A stretch of 64,000 bases of DNA from Curtobacterium sp. VKM Ac-1393 (GCF_015350995.1 NZ_JADKRW010000001.1:186001-250000), one strand, 5' to 3'; positions 41,768 to 49,974 are shown, counted from the stretch's first letter. Notes: a model not told the origin generated them from the letters alone. Numbers and translations: made by a program.

Positions 41768-42364
41768 ATGACCTCGACGAACGCCGACACCCTCACCCGG
41801 TCCACCGACTCCAGCCAGCCGCTGGTCCCCCTGCTCGAAGAGCGGTGGAGCCCCCGTTCCTACGACGAGACCGCGACGATCTCGGACGCGCAGTTCGACG
41901 CCGTCCTCGAGGCCGCTCGCTGGGCTGCGTCGGCCATGAACTTCCAGCCCCGACGCTTCATCGCGGGCCGTCGTGGCACCGAGACGTTCCGGAAGATCAA
42001 CGAGAACCTGCTCGGCTTCAACGCTGCCTGGGCGTTCCGCGCCAGCGCCCTGGTCGTCGGCGTGCTCGAGACCGTGTCCGAGGACGGCGACGAGCGCACC
42101 TTCGCCCAGTACGACCTCGGCCAGTCGCTCGCTGCCCTCACCGTCCAGGCGCACGCCGAGGGCCTGCACGTGCACCAGATGGCGGGCATCGACGCCGCGG
42201 GCCTGCGCGCCGCCTTCGACCTGTCGGAGCGCTTCCTGCCCTTCACCGTCACCGCGATCGGCACCGTCGCGCACCCGTCGCAGCTCGACGAGAAGGCGGC
42301 CGAGCGCGAGGTCGCACCGCGCACCCGTCTGCCGCTCGACGAGGTCGTGCTCGTCAAGGAGTAG
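41768..42364 (+). CDS. Nitroreductase-family flavoprotein
   Basis: 198 residues from ATG 41768; TACCGT at 41752-41757 implies a very short or absent leader. Motifs: LLEERWSPRSYDETATISDAQFDAVLEAARWAASAMNFQPRRFI, the FMN-binding Arg-Ser start and Ser/Asn-Gln-Pro, and LGQSLAALTVQAHAEGLHVHQMAGID, as in small NADH-type nitroreductases. Uses FMN to reduce nitro-compounds or quinones. A very strong hairpin terminator follows. Confidence 0.9.
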   Translation: MTSTNADTLTRSTDSSQPLVPLLEERWSPRSYDETATISDAQFDAVLEAARWAASAMNFQPRRFIAGRRGTETFRKINENLLGFNAAWAFRASALVVGVLETVSEDGDERTFAQYDLGQSLAALTVQAHAEGLHVHQMAGIDAAGLRAAFDLSERFLPFTVTAIGTVAHPSQLDEKAAEREVAPRTRLPLDEVVLVKE

Positions 42365-42377
42365 TCCTCGCGCCACC

Positions 42378-42420
42378 CGCTGCAGCGCCCGTTCCCGTCC
42401 AGGGAGCGGGCGCTGCAGCG
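42378..42420 (+). terminator. Strong hairpin terminator abutting the next promoter
   Basis: Inverted repeat with ~19-base arms starting CGCTGCAGCGCCCG and ending CGGGCGCTGCAGCG, loop of 5 bases. Its last base directly precedes the TAGTAT -10 box (42421-42426) of the thioesterase gene, so the terminator and the next promoter overlap in function. Confidence 0.8.
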
Positions 42421-42434
42421 TAGTATGTCGTGAC

Positions 42435-42848
42435 ATGCAGCCCGAGATGAACTTCTACACGCGCAAGTGGGTCCGCCCCGAGGACCTCAACGCCAACGGC
42501 ACCCTGTTCGGCGGCAGCCTGCTCCGCTGGATCGACGAAGAGGCCGCGGTCTACGCGATCATCCAGCTCGGCAACGGCAAGGTCGTCACGAAGTACATGT
42601 CGGAGATCGAGTTCGTGTCCTCGGCGAAGGAGGGCGACATCGTCGAGATCGGCCTCGTCGCCACCCGGTTCGGCCGCAGCTCGCTCACGATGCGGGCCGA
42701 GGCGCGCAACCTCTTCACGCACCGCAGCATCCTGACCATCGACGAGGTCGTGTTCGTGAACCTCGACGACGACGGCAACCCCGCCCCGCACGGCTACACC
42801 GACATCACGTACGACCGCGACCGGGTCCCCGCGACGCACCGCGCCTGA
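42435..42848 (+). CDS. Acyl-CoA thioesterase (hotdog fold, YciA-like)
   Basis: 137 residues from ATG 42435, leaderless-type with TAGTAT 8 nt upstream. The hotdog-fold core is LNANGTLFGGSLLRWIDEEAAVYAI with the catalytic Asn/Asp region, then YMSEIEFVSSAKEGDIVEIGLVATRFGRSSLTMRAEA. The family hydrolyses acyl-CoA thioesters. It has the single-domain length of YciA-type enzymes. No adjacent lipid genes. The region from 42849 to 42960 is a low-complexity GCGCCCGCG-rich stretch. Confidence 0.9.
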   Translation: MQPEMNFYTRKWVRPEDLNANGTLFGGSLLRWIDEEAAVYAIIQLGNGKVVTKYMSEIEFVSSAKEGDIVEIGLVATRFGRSSLTMRAEARNLFTHRSILTIDEVVFVNLDDDGNPAPHGYTDITYDRDRVPATHRA

Positions 42849-42982
42849 CCGCGCGCGCCCGCGTCTGCCTGCGATCGCCCGCGTGTGCCCGCGCGCGCGA
42901 CCCCGCAGACATCGCGCAGCAGTCACGTGCGGTGGACACAGCACCCGGCATGTGATCGGTGGCCTCTGGCAGGATCGGGGGC

Positions 42983-43741
42983 ATGACCACGCCCCGCCTC
43001 GTCGCCTTCGACCTGGACGACACCCTCGCCCCGTCGAAGTCTGCCCTCGACCCCCGCATGCTCGAGACCTTCGCGTCCCTGCTCGAGGTCGTGCCGGTCG
43101 CGGTCATCTCCGGCGGCAACTTCACGCAGTTCGAGCAGCAGCTCGTCACGCCGCTCCGGCAACGAGCCGGCCTGACCCTCGACGACCTGCACCTCCTGCC
43201 GACCTGCGGCACCCGCTACTACCGCTGGTCCGACGACGACTGGGCGCTGCAGTACGCCGAGGACCTCACCGACGACCAGAAGGCGCGTGCCCTCGCCGCT
43301 GTCGAGGCCGTGGCGAAGGACGCCGGCTACTGGGAGTCCGAGACCTGGGGCGACATCCTCGAGGACCGCGGGTCGCAGATCACGTTCTCGGCCCTCGGCC
43401 AGGCGGCCCCGGTCGACGTCAAGAAGCAGTGGGACCCGACCGGCGCGAAGAAGGACGACCTCCGTCGCCGCGTGCAGGCCGAGCTCCCCGACCTCGAGGT
43501 CCGGTCCGGCGGCTCCACCAGCGTCGACATCACCCGCAAGGGCATCGACAAGGCGTACGGCATGCAGCGCCTCGCCGAGATCACCGGCATCGCGCTCGAC
43601 GACATGCTCTTCGTCGGCGACCGGCTCGACCCCGAGGGCAACGACTACCCGGTGAAGGCCCTCGGTGTGCCGTGCCACGCGGTCGAGGGCTGGGAGGACA
43701 CCGACGCCTTCCTGACCGAGCTCATCCCGACCCTGCGCTGA
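42983..43741 (+). CDS. HAD-IIB hydrolase (phosphomannomutase-like/sugar phosphatase)
   Basis: 252 residues from ATG 42983; CAGGAT at 42970-42975 with a 7-nt gap suggests a leaderless mRNA. HAD motifs: LVAFDLDDTLAPSKSALD (I), VAVISGGNFTQFE (II), STSVDITRKGIDKAYGMQRLAE (III) and DDMLFVGDRLDPEGNDYPV (IV). The KGIDKAYG block and the GDxLDxxGNDYP ending resemble eukaryotic-type phosphomannomutases and related sugar phosphatases. The exact reaction is uncertain. Confidence 0.9.
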   Translation: MTTPRLVAFDLDDTLAPSKSALDPRMLETFASLLEVVPVAVISGGNFTQFEQQLVTPLRQRAGLTLDDLHLLPTCGTRYYRWSDDDWALQYAEDLTDDQKARALAAVEAVAKDAGYWESETWGDILEDRGSQITFSALGQAAPVDVKKQWDPTGAKKDDLRRRVQAELPDLEVRSGGSTSVDITRKGIDKAYGMQRLAEITGIALDDMLFVGDRLDPEGNDYPVKALGVPCHAVEGWEDTDAFLTELIPTLR

Positions 43742-43950
43742 CGCCGGCGTCCCGCCAAGACGCCGGCGTCCCGCCAAGACGCCGGCGTCCCACCTAGACG
43801 CCGCCGAGTCCCCGAGACGCCTCCGATTCCGGCGGCGTCTCGCGCACATGGCGGCGTCGTCTGAACACGCCGGCGTCTTCCGCGCCCGAGACGGACGGCA
43901 CGCCGGACGGGAGGCCCGTTGCGGTCCCGCCCCGCGCCTCCCGTCCGCCG
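43742..43950. repeat. Cluster of GACGCCGGCGTC elements with a family A palindrome (repeat family E + A)
   Basis: Three tandem ~20-base units CGCCGGCGTCCCGCCAAGA-like begin at about 43742, 43761 and 43780, followed by inverted GAGACGCC / GGCGTCTC words to 43890, then an imperfect family A hairpin (43904-43949). There is no coding frame of normal composition. It lies between convergent genes (HAD-IIB and trpF). Confidence 0.8.
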
Positions 43951-43996
43951 TCACCCGCGTCCAGAGCGCGTGCCGGCCGCCGGGCCGACACCCGCG

Positions 43997-44620
43997 TCAG
44001 CCCAGGCTGCGGACGGCCTCGACGAACGCGCGGATCTTCGCCGGGTCCTTGACACCGCGCTCCGACTCGACGCCACTGGACACGTCGACGCCGTCGGGGT
44101 CGAGCGTCTCGACCGCGGCCACGACGTTGGCGGGGGTGAGGCCTCCCGCGAGGATCCAGGCCTCGTCGATCCCACCCTCGATGACGGCGGGGTCGATGAG
44201 CCGACCGCTCCCCGGCACCGCGGCGTCGAGCAGCAGCAGGTCGTGGTCGTACGAGGCGCGCTGCTCAGTGGTCTCGCGCAGGTAGTCCTCGGCCGCGAGA
44301 GCGCGGATCGTGAAGAAGCCGGCGTCACGGGCGCGGGCGAAGTCGGTCGCGGACTCGCCGCCGTGCAGCTGCAGGGTGGTGAGCCCGACCTCGGAGGCGA
44401 TGCCGACGATCTCGTCGATCTTCTGGTCGCGGAAGACCCCGACGGCGTCGATGCCGTCCGGCAGCCGCTCGACGAGTTCCTTGGCCAGGTCGGCCGTCAC
44501 GGTGCGGGGGCTGTTCGCGGCGAAGACGAACCCGACAGCATCGGCACCCGCGTCGACGGCGGCGTCCACGGTGTCGGGCGTCGACAGTCCGCAGATCTTG
44601 ATCCAGCGCTGGTCGGTCAT
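43997..44620 (-). CDS. trpF: Phosphoribosylanthranilate isomerase
   Basis: 207 residues from ATG 44620; CAGGAT at 44628-44633 (minus strand), 7 nt away, supports a leaderless start. TrpF hallmarks: WIKICGLSTPDTVDAAVDAGADAVGFVFAANSPRTV (catalytic Cys in KICG), TTLQLHGGES, a catalytic Asp in LLLDAAVPGSG, and AGGLTPANVVAAVETLDPDGVDVSSGVE (phosphate-binding). The enzyme isomerises N-(5'-phosphoribosyl)anthranilate in Trp synthesis. A stand-alone trpF is notable because many actinobacteria use the bifunctional PriA instead. Other trp genes are not in the window. Confidence 0.95.
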   Translation of the reverse strand: MTDQRWIKICGLSTPDTVDAAVDAGADAVGFVFAANSPRTVTADLAKELVERLPDGIDAVGVFRDQKIDEIVGIASEVGLTTLQLHGGESATDFARARDAGFFTIRALAAEDYLRETTEQRASYDHDLLLLDAAVPGSGRLIDPAVIEGGIDEAWILAGGLTPANVVAAVETLDPDGVDVSSGVESERGVKDPAKIRAFVEAVRSLG

Positions 44621-44663
44621 GCTCCCCATCCTGCCAGTGACCTCGGACGAACGGGACGCAGCG

Positions 44664-45785
44664 TCAGTGCAGCATGCCGGCGACGTAGGCCGCACTGCAC
44701 GCGACGAAGACCCCGAACACGCCGAAGGAGCCCACGAGCACGTTCCGTCGACGCCAGCGCCGGACGGCCGAGAACGTCCCGCGCTTGGCGTGCCGGTGGG
44801 CAGCACGGTGCAGCCGGTGGTCGCGCTGGTGCTTGACCCGCTCCGGGCCGAGCGGCACCGGGCCGGTGACCTGGACCGAGCCGCCGCGCAGCGCGTTCGC
44901 AATCGCCACCGCGGTCGGCCGGCGCTCCGGGTCCCGCGCGGTCATCCGGCTGAGCAGGTCACGCCACTCCGAGGCGACGTCGTCCGGGATCACCGGGTCG
45001 TTCCGCAGCCGGGCGAGCGCAGCCTCGATCAGGGTGCCGGAGTACTCCTGCTTGCCGGTCAACGACTCGAGCAGCACCAGGCCGAGGGAGTAGACGTCGG
45101 TGGCGAAGCTGATCGGCTCACCGGCGACCTGCTCGGGGCTCAGGTACGCGGCCGTGCCGATGATGGTGCCGTCGTTCGTCAGGCGCGAGCCGTCGACGAA
45201 GTGCGCGACGCCGAAGTCGGTGAGCTTCACGGTCCGGGCGAAGCCGGACGACCCCTCGTCGCTGATCAGGATGTTGGCGGGCTTGACGTCGCGGTGCACG
45301 ATCCCGCGCGAGTGCACGTAGGCCAGGGCGTCGGCGAGCTGGGCGCCGAGGTCGGCCACTTCGTAGTTGTGCAGGGCCCCCTCGGACAGCCGCCGGAGCA
45401 GCGTCGTGTCGGCGATGAGCTCCATCACGATGAACCGGTGCGGCCCGTCGGGGAAGTCGTGGGTGCCGGCGTCGTAGAGCGGGATGAGCCCCGGGTGCGA
45501 CAGCATGCTGAGGAGCCGGATCTCGCGTTCCTGACGGACCCGGTCGGCGGTGGTCATCTTGTCCGGCGTCGCGAAGAGCTTGACGGCGACCGCGCGGTAG
45601 GTGTGCTCGTCGCGGGCTTCGTAGACGGTCCCCATGCCACCCGTGCCGATGAGCTTCACCAGCCGGTAGCGACCCGACAGGACCGTCTCCGTCCGCAAGC
45701 CGTCGAGCAGGGTCATGGGTTCCGTCGTTCCGTCGTTCCGTCGAGAGCCTCGGGGTGCACGGCTGCTGCCGGCGTGTTGGCTCAT
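44664..45785 (-). CDS. Ser/Thr protein kinase with C-terminal membrane anchor
   Basis: 373 residues from ATG 45785; an alternative ATG is at 45716 (MTLLDGLRTETVLSGRY). Kinase motifs are complete: GTGGMGTVYEARD (P-loop), VAVKLFA (Lys), IVHRDVKPANILI (catalytic loop), KLTDFGVAHF, GTAAYLSPEQVAGEP, SFATDVYSLGLVLLESLTG, and a final RDPERRP. A basic juxtamembrane region (RVKHQRDHRLHRAAHRHAKRG) and one membrane helix (VGSFGVFGVFVACSAAYVAGML) close the protein, with no PASTA or other extracellular sensor. Stimulus and substrates unknown. Confidence 0.93.
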   Translation of the reverse strand: MSQHAGSSRAPRGSRRNDGTTEPMTLLDGLRTETVLSGRYRLVKLIGTGGMGTVYEARDEHTYRAVAVKLFATPDKMTTADRVRQEREIRLLSMLSHPGLIPLYDAGTHDFPDGPHRFIVMELIADTTLLRRLSEGALHNYEVADLGAQLADALAYVHSRGIVHRDVKPANILISDEGSSGFARTVKLTDFGVAHFVDGSRLTNDGTIIGTAAYLSPEQVAGEPISFATDVYSLGLVLLESLTGKQEYSGTLIEAALARLRNDPVIPDDVASEWRDLLSRMTARDPERRPTAVAIANALRGGSVQVTGPVPLGPERVKHQRDHRLHRAAHRHAKRGTFSAVRRWRRRNVLVGSFGVFGVFVACSAAYVAGMLH

Positions 45786-45925
45786 GAGAAACGGTACGCG
45801 TCCGACTCCCGTTTCGGACGGGTGTTATGACATCGTGATCGGCGTACTTCCCTGTGTTCATGCGGATGCATCAGGGTACCGTTCGACCTCCGACCAGGGT
45901 GAGCGATCACGCAAGGAGGACAGCG

Positions 45926-46129
45926 ATGGGACTGACGAAGGGTGACGAGGTGCACTGGAACACCTCGCAAGGGAAGACGACCGGAACGCTCGTGCGGAAG
46001 CGCACGAGCGACTTCGAGTTCGACGGTCAGACCTTCAGACCGACGGACGACGATCCGTACTGGATCGTCGAGTCGGAGAAGAGCGGCAAGCAGGCCGCGC
46101 ACAAGGAGTCGGCACTGACGAAGGCCTGA
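45926..46129 (+). CDS. Hva1/TUDOR (DUF2945)-family small protein
   Basis: 67 residues from ATG 45926, with a perfect AAGGAGGA 6 nt upstream, which fixes the start. The whole protein is the domain: GDEVHWNTSQGKTTGTLVRKRTSDFEF, DDPYWIVESEKSGKQAAHKESALTK. This family (hypervirulence-associated TUDOR-like) is frequent in actinobacteria and fungi; its bacterial role is not known. The upstream gap 45786-45925 is shared with the divergent Ser/Thr kinase and holds TACCGT boxes near both starts. Confidence 0.9.
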   Translation: MGLTKGDEVHWNTSQGKTTGTLVRKRTSDFEFDGQTFRPTDDDPYWIVESEKSGKQAAHKESALTKA

Positions 46130-46149
46130 CGATCGGCAGTCCCTGCGGC

Positions 46150-46896
46150 TCAGTCGCGGGCGGGCTCGGCGCGACGACGACCTCGTGCGCCGGACTCGCC
46201 CGCGCCGTCGTGGTCGACACGGCGCGCTGCACGCCAGCGGCGGATCCGTCGGACCACGAACGTCACCACGACGATCGCGATCGCCACGTAGAGCACCCGG
46301 TCGATCCACTCGGTGTACTGCTCGACCCGGTCGTACTGCGAGCCGAACGCAGCACCGAGCAGCACGAGTGCGCTGTTCCAGATGCCGCTCGCGATGATCG
46401 TGAACACCGAGAAGGTGCCGAGGTGCATCCGGTCGGCGCCCGCGGGCAGGGAGATGAGACTCCGGACGATCGGGACGAACCGACCGAAGAACACCGCGCT
46501 CTTGCCGTGCCGGTGGAACCAGTCAGCGGCCTTGCGGAAGTCGTCCTCGTCGACCAGGGGCAGCTTGCCGAACCACCGCGTGGTGCGTTCGAACCCGATC
46601 GCCGCTCCGAGCCAGTAGAGCACCAGCGCACCGAGGTACGACCCGAGCGTCGCCAGCACGAGGACCAGGACCAGGTTCATCTGCCCGGCACCCGCCAGGA
46701 ACCCGGCCAGCGGCAGGATGACCTCAGACGGGATCGGCGGGAACACCGTCTCGACGAAGAGCATGAGCGCGACGCCCCACTCCCCCAGGGTGTCGATGAT
46801 CTGGAGCACGAGGCCGGAGAGGCCGCCCAGGTCCGACGGAGCGGTCGAGTCGCCGGTGGCGACGGTCATGGCGCGGAAGGTCACGGCAGTCGTCAT
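46150..46896 (-). CDS. DedA/VTT-family membrane protein
   Basis: 248 residues from ATG 46896 (an ATG at 46869 is an alternative). Characteristic motifs: LMLFVETVFPPIPSEVILPLAGFLAGAGQ, LVLATLGSYLGALVLYWLGAAIGFERTTRW, the FGRFVPIVRSLISLPAGADRM block with the conserved Arg residues, and FTIIASGIWNSALVLLGAAFG. DedA proteins act in phospholipid (undecaprenyl phosphate or PE) transport and membrane homeostasis. C-terminal tail basic and low-complexity. Confidence 0.94.
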   Translation of the reverse strand: MTTAVTFRAMTVATGDSTAPSDLGGLSGLVLQIIDTLGEWGVALMLFVETVFPPIPSEVILPLAGFLAGAGQMNLVLVLVLATLGSYLGALVLYWLGAAIGFERTTRWFGKLPLVDEDDFRKAADWFHRHGKSAVFFGRFVPIVRSLISLPAGADRMHLGTFSVFTIIASGIWNSALVLLGAAFGSQYDRVEQYTEWIDRVLYVAIAIVVVTFVVRRIRRWRAARRVDHDGAGESGARGRRRAEPARD

Positions 46897-46947
46897 GCCC
46901 CCAGCATCCCTGAACGCCCTGTCAGGACCCGGCGCGGAACCTGAACG

Positions 46948-48138
46948 TCAGCCGAGTCCCATGTGCGAGGTCCGCACGTGGGTGAGGGACCGGGCGAGCG
47001 CACCACGGGCGACGGCGTCGCGTCCGACCGTCGACGGCACGATCTCCACCGGGTGCCGGAGCCCCGGCGCGACGATGTCGGCGAGCGCGGCGGCGAAGAC
47101 CGACGCCGCGGGCAGGACCTCGCCACCGACGACCACGAGCTCGGGATCGATGGTCGTGACGAGCTGCACGACGCCCGGCGCCACATCGGCCGCGAACTCG
47201 CAGACGATGGCGACCGCCGCGGAGTCCGCAGGAGCCGACGCGCCGTCGACCCCGGCGACCAACCCCGCGCCCCCGCGCCCGGCCGCTGCGAAGACCGACT
47301 CGAGGTCCGTGTCGGAGGGGATCCGGGCCTCCAGGCGGGCCGGCGCACCCGGCCAGCCGGTCGAGACCAGACCGCCCATCTCACCGGCCGCACCGCGCGC
47401 ACCGCGCGCCAGTGCCCCGTCGATGACGTAGGCCGCACCGATCTGCCGGCCCATCACCAGGTACAGGGCGTCCTGGACGCCCCGGAACCGGCCCCACATC
47501 GCCTCGGCGGTGGCGGCGAGCTTCGCGTCGTTGTCGAAGAACGTCGCGACCCCGGGGAACAGGTCGTGGATCCGGCCGGGGACCCGGCGCTCGACCCACT
47601 CCGGCACCGCGACGGTGTAGTCGATGGCCCCCGTGCGGTCCACGACGGCGGGGACGCCGAACGTCGCGGCGAGCACCGGCGACGCCTCGGCTCCGGCCGT
47701 CAGACGACGGACGACGTCCTGCACGCTCGTCCACGCCTGTTCCGCGTCGGCGAGGTCGGCGTAGCGCTCCTCGACCCGGGCCAGGGTGTTCCCGCGCAGG
47801 TCGGCGCGGATGCCGACGATGCCGTGCAGTCCGAGGTCGACACCGAGCACGGAGCCGGCGGTGGCGTCCGCGGCGAAGCGCTTGGCGCGGCGACCGGCCT
47901 TGTTCGGGGTGGCGATCGCCTCGGCCTCGGCCACCCAACCCTCGGCGATCAGGTCGGCGAGCGCCGCCTCGACCGTGGGGCGGGAGAGCCCGACGGACCG
48001 GCTCAGTTCGGTCACCGTGCGCGAGGAGTCCTCGCGCAGGAGCTCGTCGAGGAGGGCGCGCGAGTTCATGAGTCGGAGCACGCCCGGCGTCGTCCCCACG
48101 ACACTCGGGATCGTTGACACGGTCTCGTCCACGGCCAT
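46948..48138 (-). CDS. ROK-family transcriptional regulator/sugar kinase-like
   Basis: 396 residues from ATG 48138; TAATGT at 48146-48151 (minus strand) and a 7-nt gap suggest a leaderless start (GGAGG is too close to act as Shine-Dalgarno). The N-terminal winged helix-turn-helix is SRTVTELSRSVGLSRPTVEAALADLIAEGW. The ROK domain has SVLGVDLGLHGIVGIRADLRG, FFDNDAKLAATAEAMWG, MGRQIGAAYVIDGALARGARGAAGEMGG. The classical ROK zinc cluster (CxCGxxGCxE) is absent. It is divergent from the beta-hexosaminidase gene with only 30 bp between starts, so it very likely controls that gene. Confidence 0.9.
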   Translation of the reverse strand: MAVDETVSTIPSVVGTTPGVLRLMNSRALLDELLREDSSRTVTELSRSVGLSRPTVEAALADLIAEGWVAEAEAIATPNKAGRRAKRFAADATAGSVLGVDLGLHGIVGIRADLRGNTLARVEERYADLADAEQAWTSVQDVVRRLTAGAEASPVLAATFGVPAVVDRTGAIDYTVAVPEWVERRVPGRIHDLFPGVATFFDNDAKLAATAEAMWGRFRGVQDALYLVMGRQIGAAYVIDGALARGARGAAGEMGGLVSTGWPGAPARLEARIPSDTDLESVFAAAGRGGAGLVAGVDGASAPADSAAVAIVCEFAADVAPGVVQLVTTIDPELVVVGGEVLPAASVFAAALADIVAPGLRHPVEIVPSTVGRDAVARGALARSLTHVRTSHMGLG

Positions 48139-48168
48139 AGCCTCCACATTACGAAAGATCATTGAGGA
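48139..48168. promoter_or_regulatory. Compact divergent promoter region, ROK regulator/hexosaminidase
   Basis: Only 30 bases separate the two start codons. It contains TAATGT on the minus strand (-10 for the ROK gene) and an AT-rich CATTACGAAAGATCATT on the plus strand. Promoters must overlap, or the plus-strand gene uses the ATG at 48184. A binding site for the ROK protein is likely here but no perfect dyad was found. Confidence 0.5.
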
Positions 48169-49914
48169 ATGGTGGACTCCGACATGCTCATCCCACGACC
48201 GCGCCGCGCCGTTCCCGGCACCGGCGCCTTCGAGATCACCCCGTCGACCCGCATCGCCGCCGACGCGGCGACCGAACCGGTCCGACTGTACCTGCAGCAG
48301 ACCCTTCGGGCCTCGACCGGCCAGCCGGTCCGGGACGCAGCGGACGGCGCGACGACCGACGGTGTGGCCACCGCCGTCGCGACGGTCCACGCCGGCGTCA
48401 TCTCACTGCGCGTCTCCGACGACCCCTCGCTGCCCGCCGGCCCGCCGTCACCCGAGGGCGAGCGCGCCGAGTCCTTCCGCCTGACCGTCACCCCCGACGG
48501 CGTCGACGTCGTCGGTGGGTCGGCCGCCGGCGTCTTCTACGGCGTCCAGGCGCTGCTCCAGCTCCTGCCGGCCGACGTGTACCGCAGCGGCCGGGTCGGG
48601 ACCGGGCCGTGGTCGATCCCCGCCACCGTGGTCGAGGACGCGCCCGCCTTCGCCTGGCGCGGCGTCATGCTCGACGTCGCCCGGCACTTCCGCACCAAGC
48701 ACGAGGTCATGCGCGTCGTCGACCAGCTCGCGGCGCACCGGATCAACCGGCTGCACTTCCACCTCACCGAGGACCAGGGCTGGCGCATCGAGATCCGCAA
48801 GTACCCGCGGCTGACCGAGGTCGGGTCGTGGCGGCGCGAATCCCAGGTCGGCGCACACGTCCCCGACGCCGACGGCGTGCTGCACCCGGCGGGCTTCGAC
48901 GGCCGCCCGCACGGCGGGTACTACACGCAGGACGACATCCGCGAGATCGTCGCGTACGCGGCCGATCGGTTCGTCACCGTCGTCCCCGAGATCGAGACCC
49001 CCGGTCACGTCCGGGCCGCGCTGGCCGCCTACCCGTCGCTCGGGGTGCATCCGGAGACACCGGTGGAGGTCTGGACCGAGTGGGGCATCGCCGACGACGT
49101 CCTGAACGCCGACGACAGCACCGTCGACTTCTTCAAGGACGTCCTCGACGAGGTCATCGCGCTCTTCCCCTCGCGCTACATCGGCATCGGGGGTGACGAG
49201 TGCCCGAAGGTGCAGTGGGAGCAGGACCCCCGCACGCAGGAGCGCATCCGTTCACTCGGGCTCGCAGACGAGGAGCAGCTGCAGGCCTGGATCATCGGGC
49301 AGCTCGCGGCGCACGTCGCCGCGCACGGGCGGCAGGCGTTCGGCTGGGACGAGATCCTCGAGGGCGGCACGCTCGACCCGTCGGCGACGATCGTGTCGTG
49401 GCGTGGCCTGACCGGTGCGCGCACGGCGGCGAAGCGCGGGCACGACGTCATCTCCTCGCCGGACGACCAGGCCTACCTCGACTACCGGCAGAGCGACCTG
49501 GAGACCGAGCCGATCCCGGTGTCGATCGTGCTGACGGTGGACGACGTGTACGCCTTCGACCCGGTGCCGTCCGGCCTGACCGAGTCCGAGCGCGCGCACG
49601 TCATCGGCGGCCAGGGCAACATGTGGACGGAGCACGTCGACTCCGCCCGGAAGCTCGACTACCAGCTCTTCCCGCGCGTGGCTGCGTTGGCCGAGGCGCT
49701 CTGGTCGGCAGACGTCGTCGGGCCGCGCGACGTCGCCGAGTTCCGCGGACGGCTGGCAGAGCACACCGCCCGGCTCGAGGCGATGGGCATCGAGTACCGG
49801 CACGAGGCCGGGCCCTTCCCGTGGGAGCAGCGCCCAGGCGTTCCGGGGCGGCCGCACTCGCGCGAGGACCGTGCCGCCTACATCGACGCGGTCACCGCCA
49901 ACATCGCGGATTGA
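48169..49914 (+). CDS. Beta-N-acetylhexosaminidase (GH20)
   Basis: 581 residues from ATG 48169 (ATG 48184 is a possible later start). GH20b-like N-domain, then the catalytic barrel: AFAWRGVMLDVARHFRTKHEVMRVVDQLAAHRINRLHFHLTEDQGWRIEI, VVPEIETPGHVRAALAAYP, and the acid/base pair D343-E344 in IGGDECPK. Also GWDEIL and the substrate Trp block GNMWTEHVDS. No signal peptide, so a cytoplasmic enzyme acting on imported chitobiose-type sugars is likely. Its regulator is the divergent ROK gene. Together with the DasA-like importer further right this suggests GlcNAc oligomer use. Confidence 0.95.
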   Translation: MVDSDMLIPRPRRAVPGTGAFEITPSTRIAADAATEPVRLYLQQTLRASTGQPVRDAADGATTDGVATAVATVHAGVISLRVSDDPSLPAGPPSPEGERAESFRLTVTPDGVDVVGGSAAGVFYGVQALLQLLPADVYRSGRVGTGPWSIPATVVEDAPAFAWRGVMLDVARHFRTKHEVMRVVDQLAAHRINRLHFHLTEDQGWRIEIRKYPRLTEVGSWRRESQVGAHVPDADGVLHPAGFDGRPHGGYYTQDDIREIVAYAADRFVTVVPEIETPGHVRAALAAYPSLGVHPETPVEVWTEWGIADDVLNADDSTVDFFKDVLDEVIALFPSRYIGIGGDECPKVQWEQDPRTQERIRSLGLADEEQLQAWIIGQLAAHVAAHGRQAFGWDEILEGGTLDPSATIVSWRGLTGARTAAKRGHDVISSPDDQAYLDYRQSDLETEPIPVSIVLTVDDVYAFDPVPSGLTESERAHVIGGQGNMWTEHVDSARKLDYQLFPRVAALAEALWSADVVGPRDVAEFRGRLAEHTARLEAMGIEYRHEAGPFPWEQRPGVPGRPHSREDRAAYIDAVTANIAD

Positions 49915-49917
49915 TCG

Positions 49918-49946
49918 TTGACATTTCACATGTCATGGCGGATACT
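49918..49946 (+). promoter_or_regulatory. Consensus promoter with perfect operator dyad
   Basis: -35 TTGACA (49918-49923), 17-bp spacer, -10 GATACT (49941-49946). Overlapping the -35 and spacer is the perfect dyad TGACAT-ttcac-ATGTCA (49919-49935). The -35 begins 4 bases after the hexosaminidase stop, so the next gene is separately controlled, probably repressed by a protein bound at the dyad. Confidence 0.75.
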
Positions 49947-49974
49947 CAATGGATTGCATTCCAGAGGAGACTCC

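Noticed and set aside
43742..43800. CRISPR-like short tandem units
   Set aside because: Units are ~20 bases with no unique spacers and no cas genes; they are palindromic words of repeat family E.
43848..44285. Plus-strand frames starting in the 43.8-44.0 kb repeat cluster
   Set aside because: They translate repeat DNA (DGRHAGREARCGPAPRLPS-type) and then run antisense to trpF.
44664..45785. PknB-type penicillin-binding kinase
   Set aside because: No PASTA domains follow the membrane helix; the protein ends right after it.
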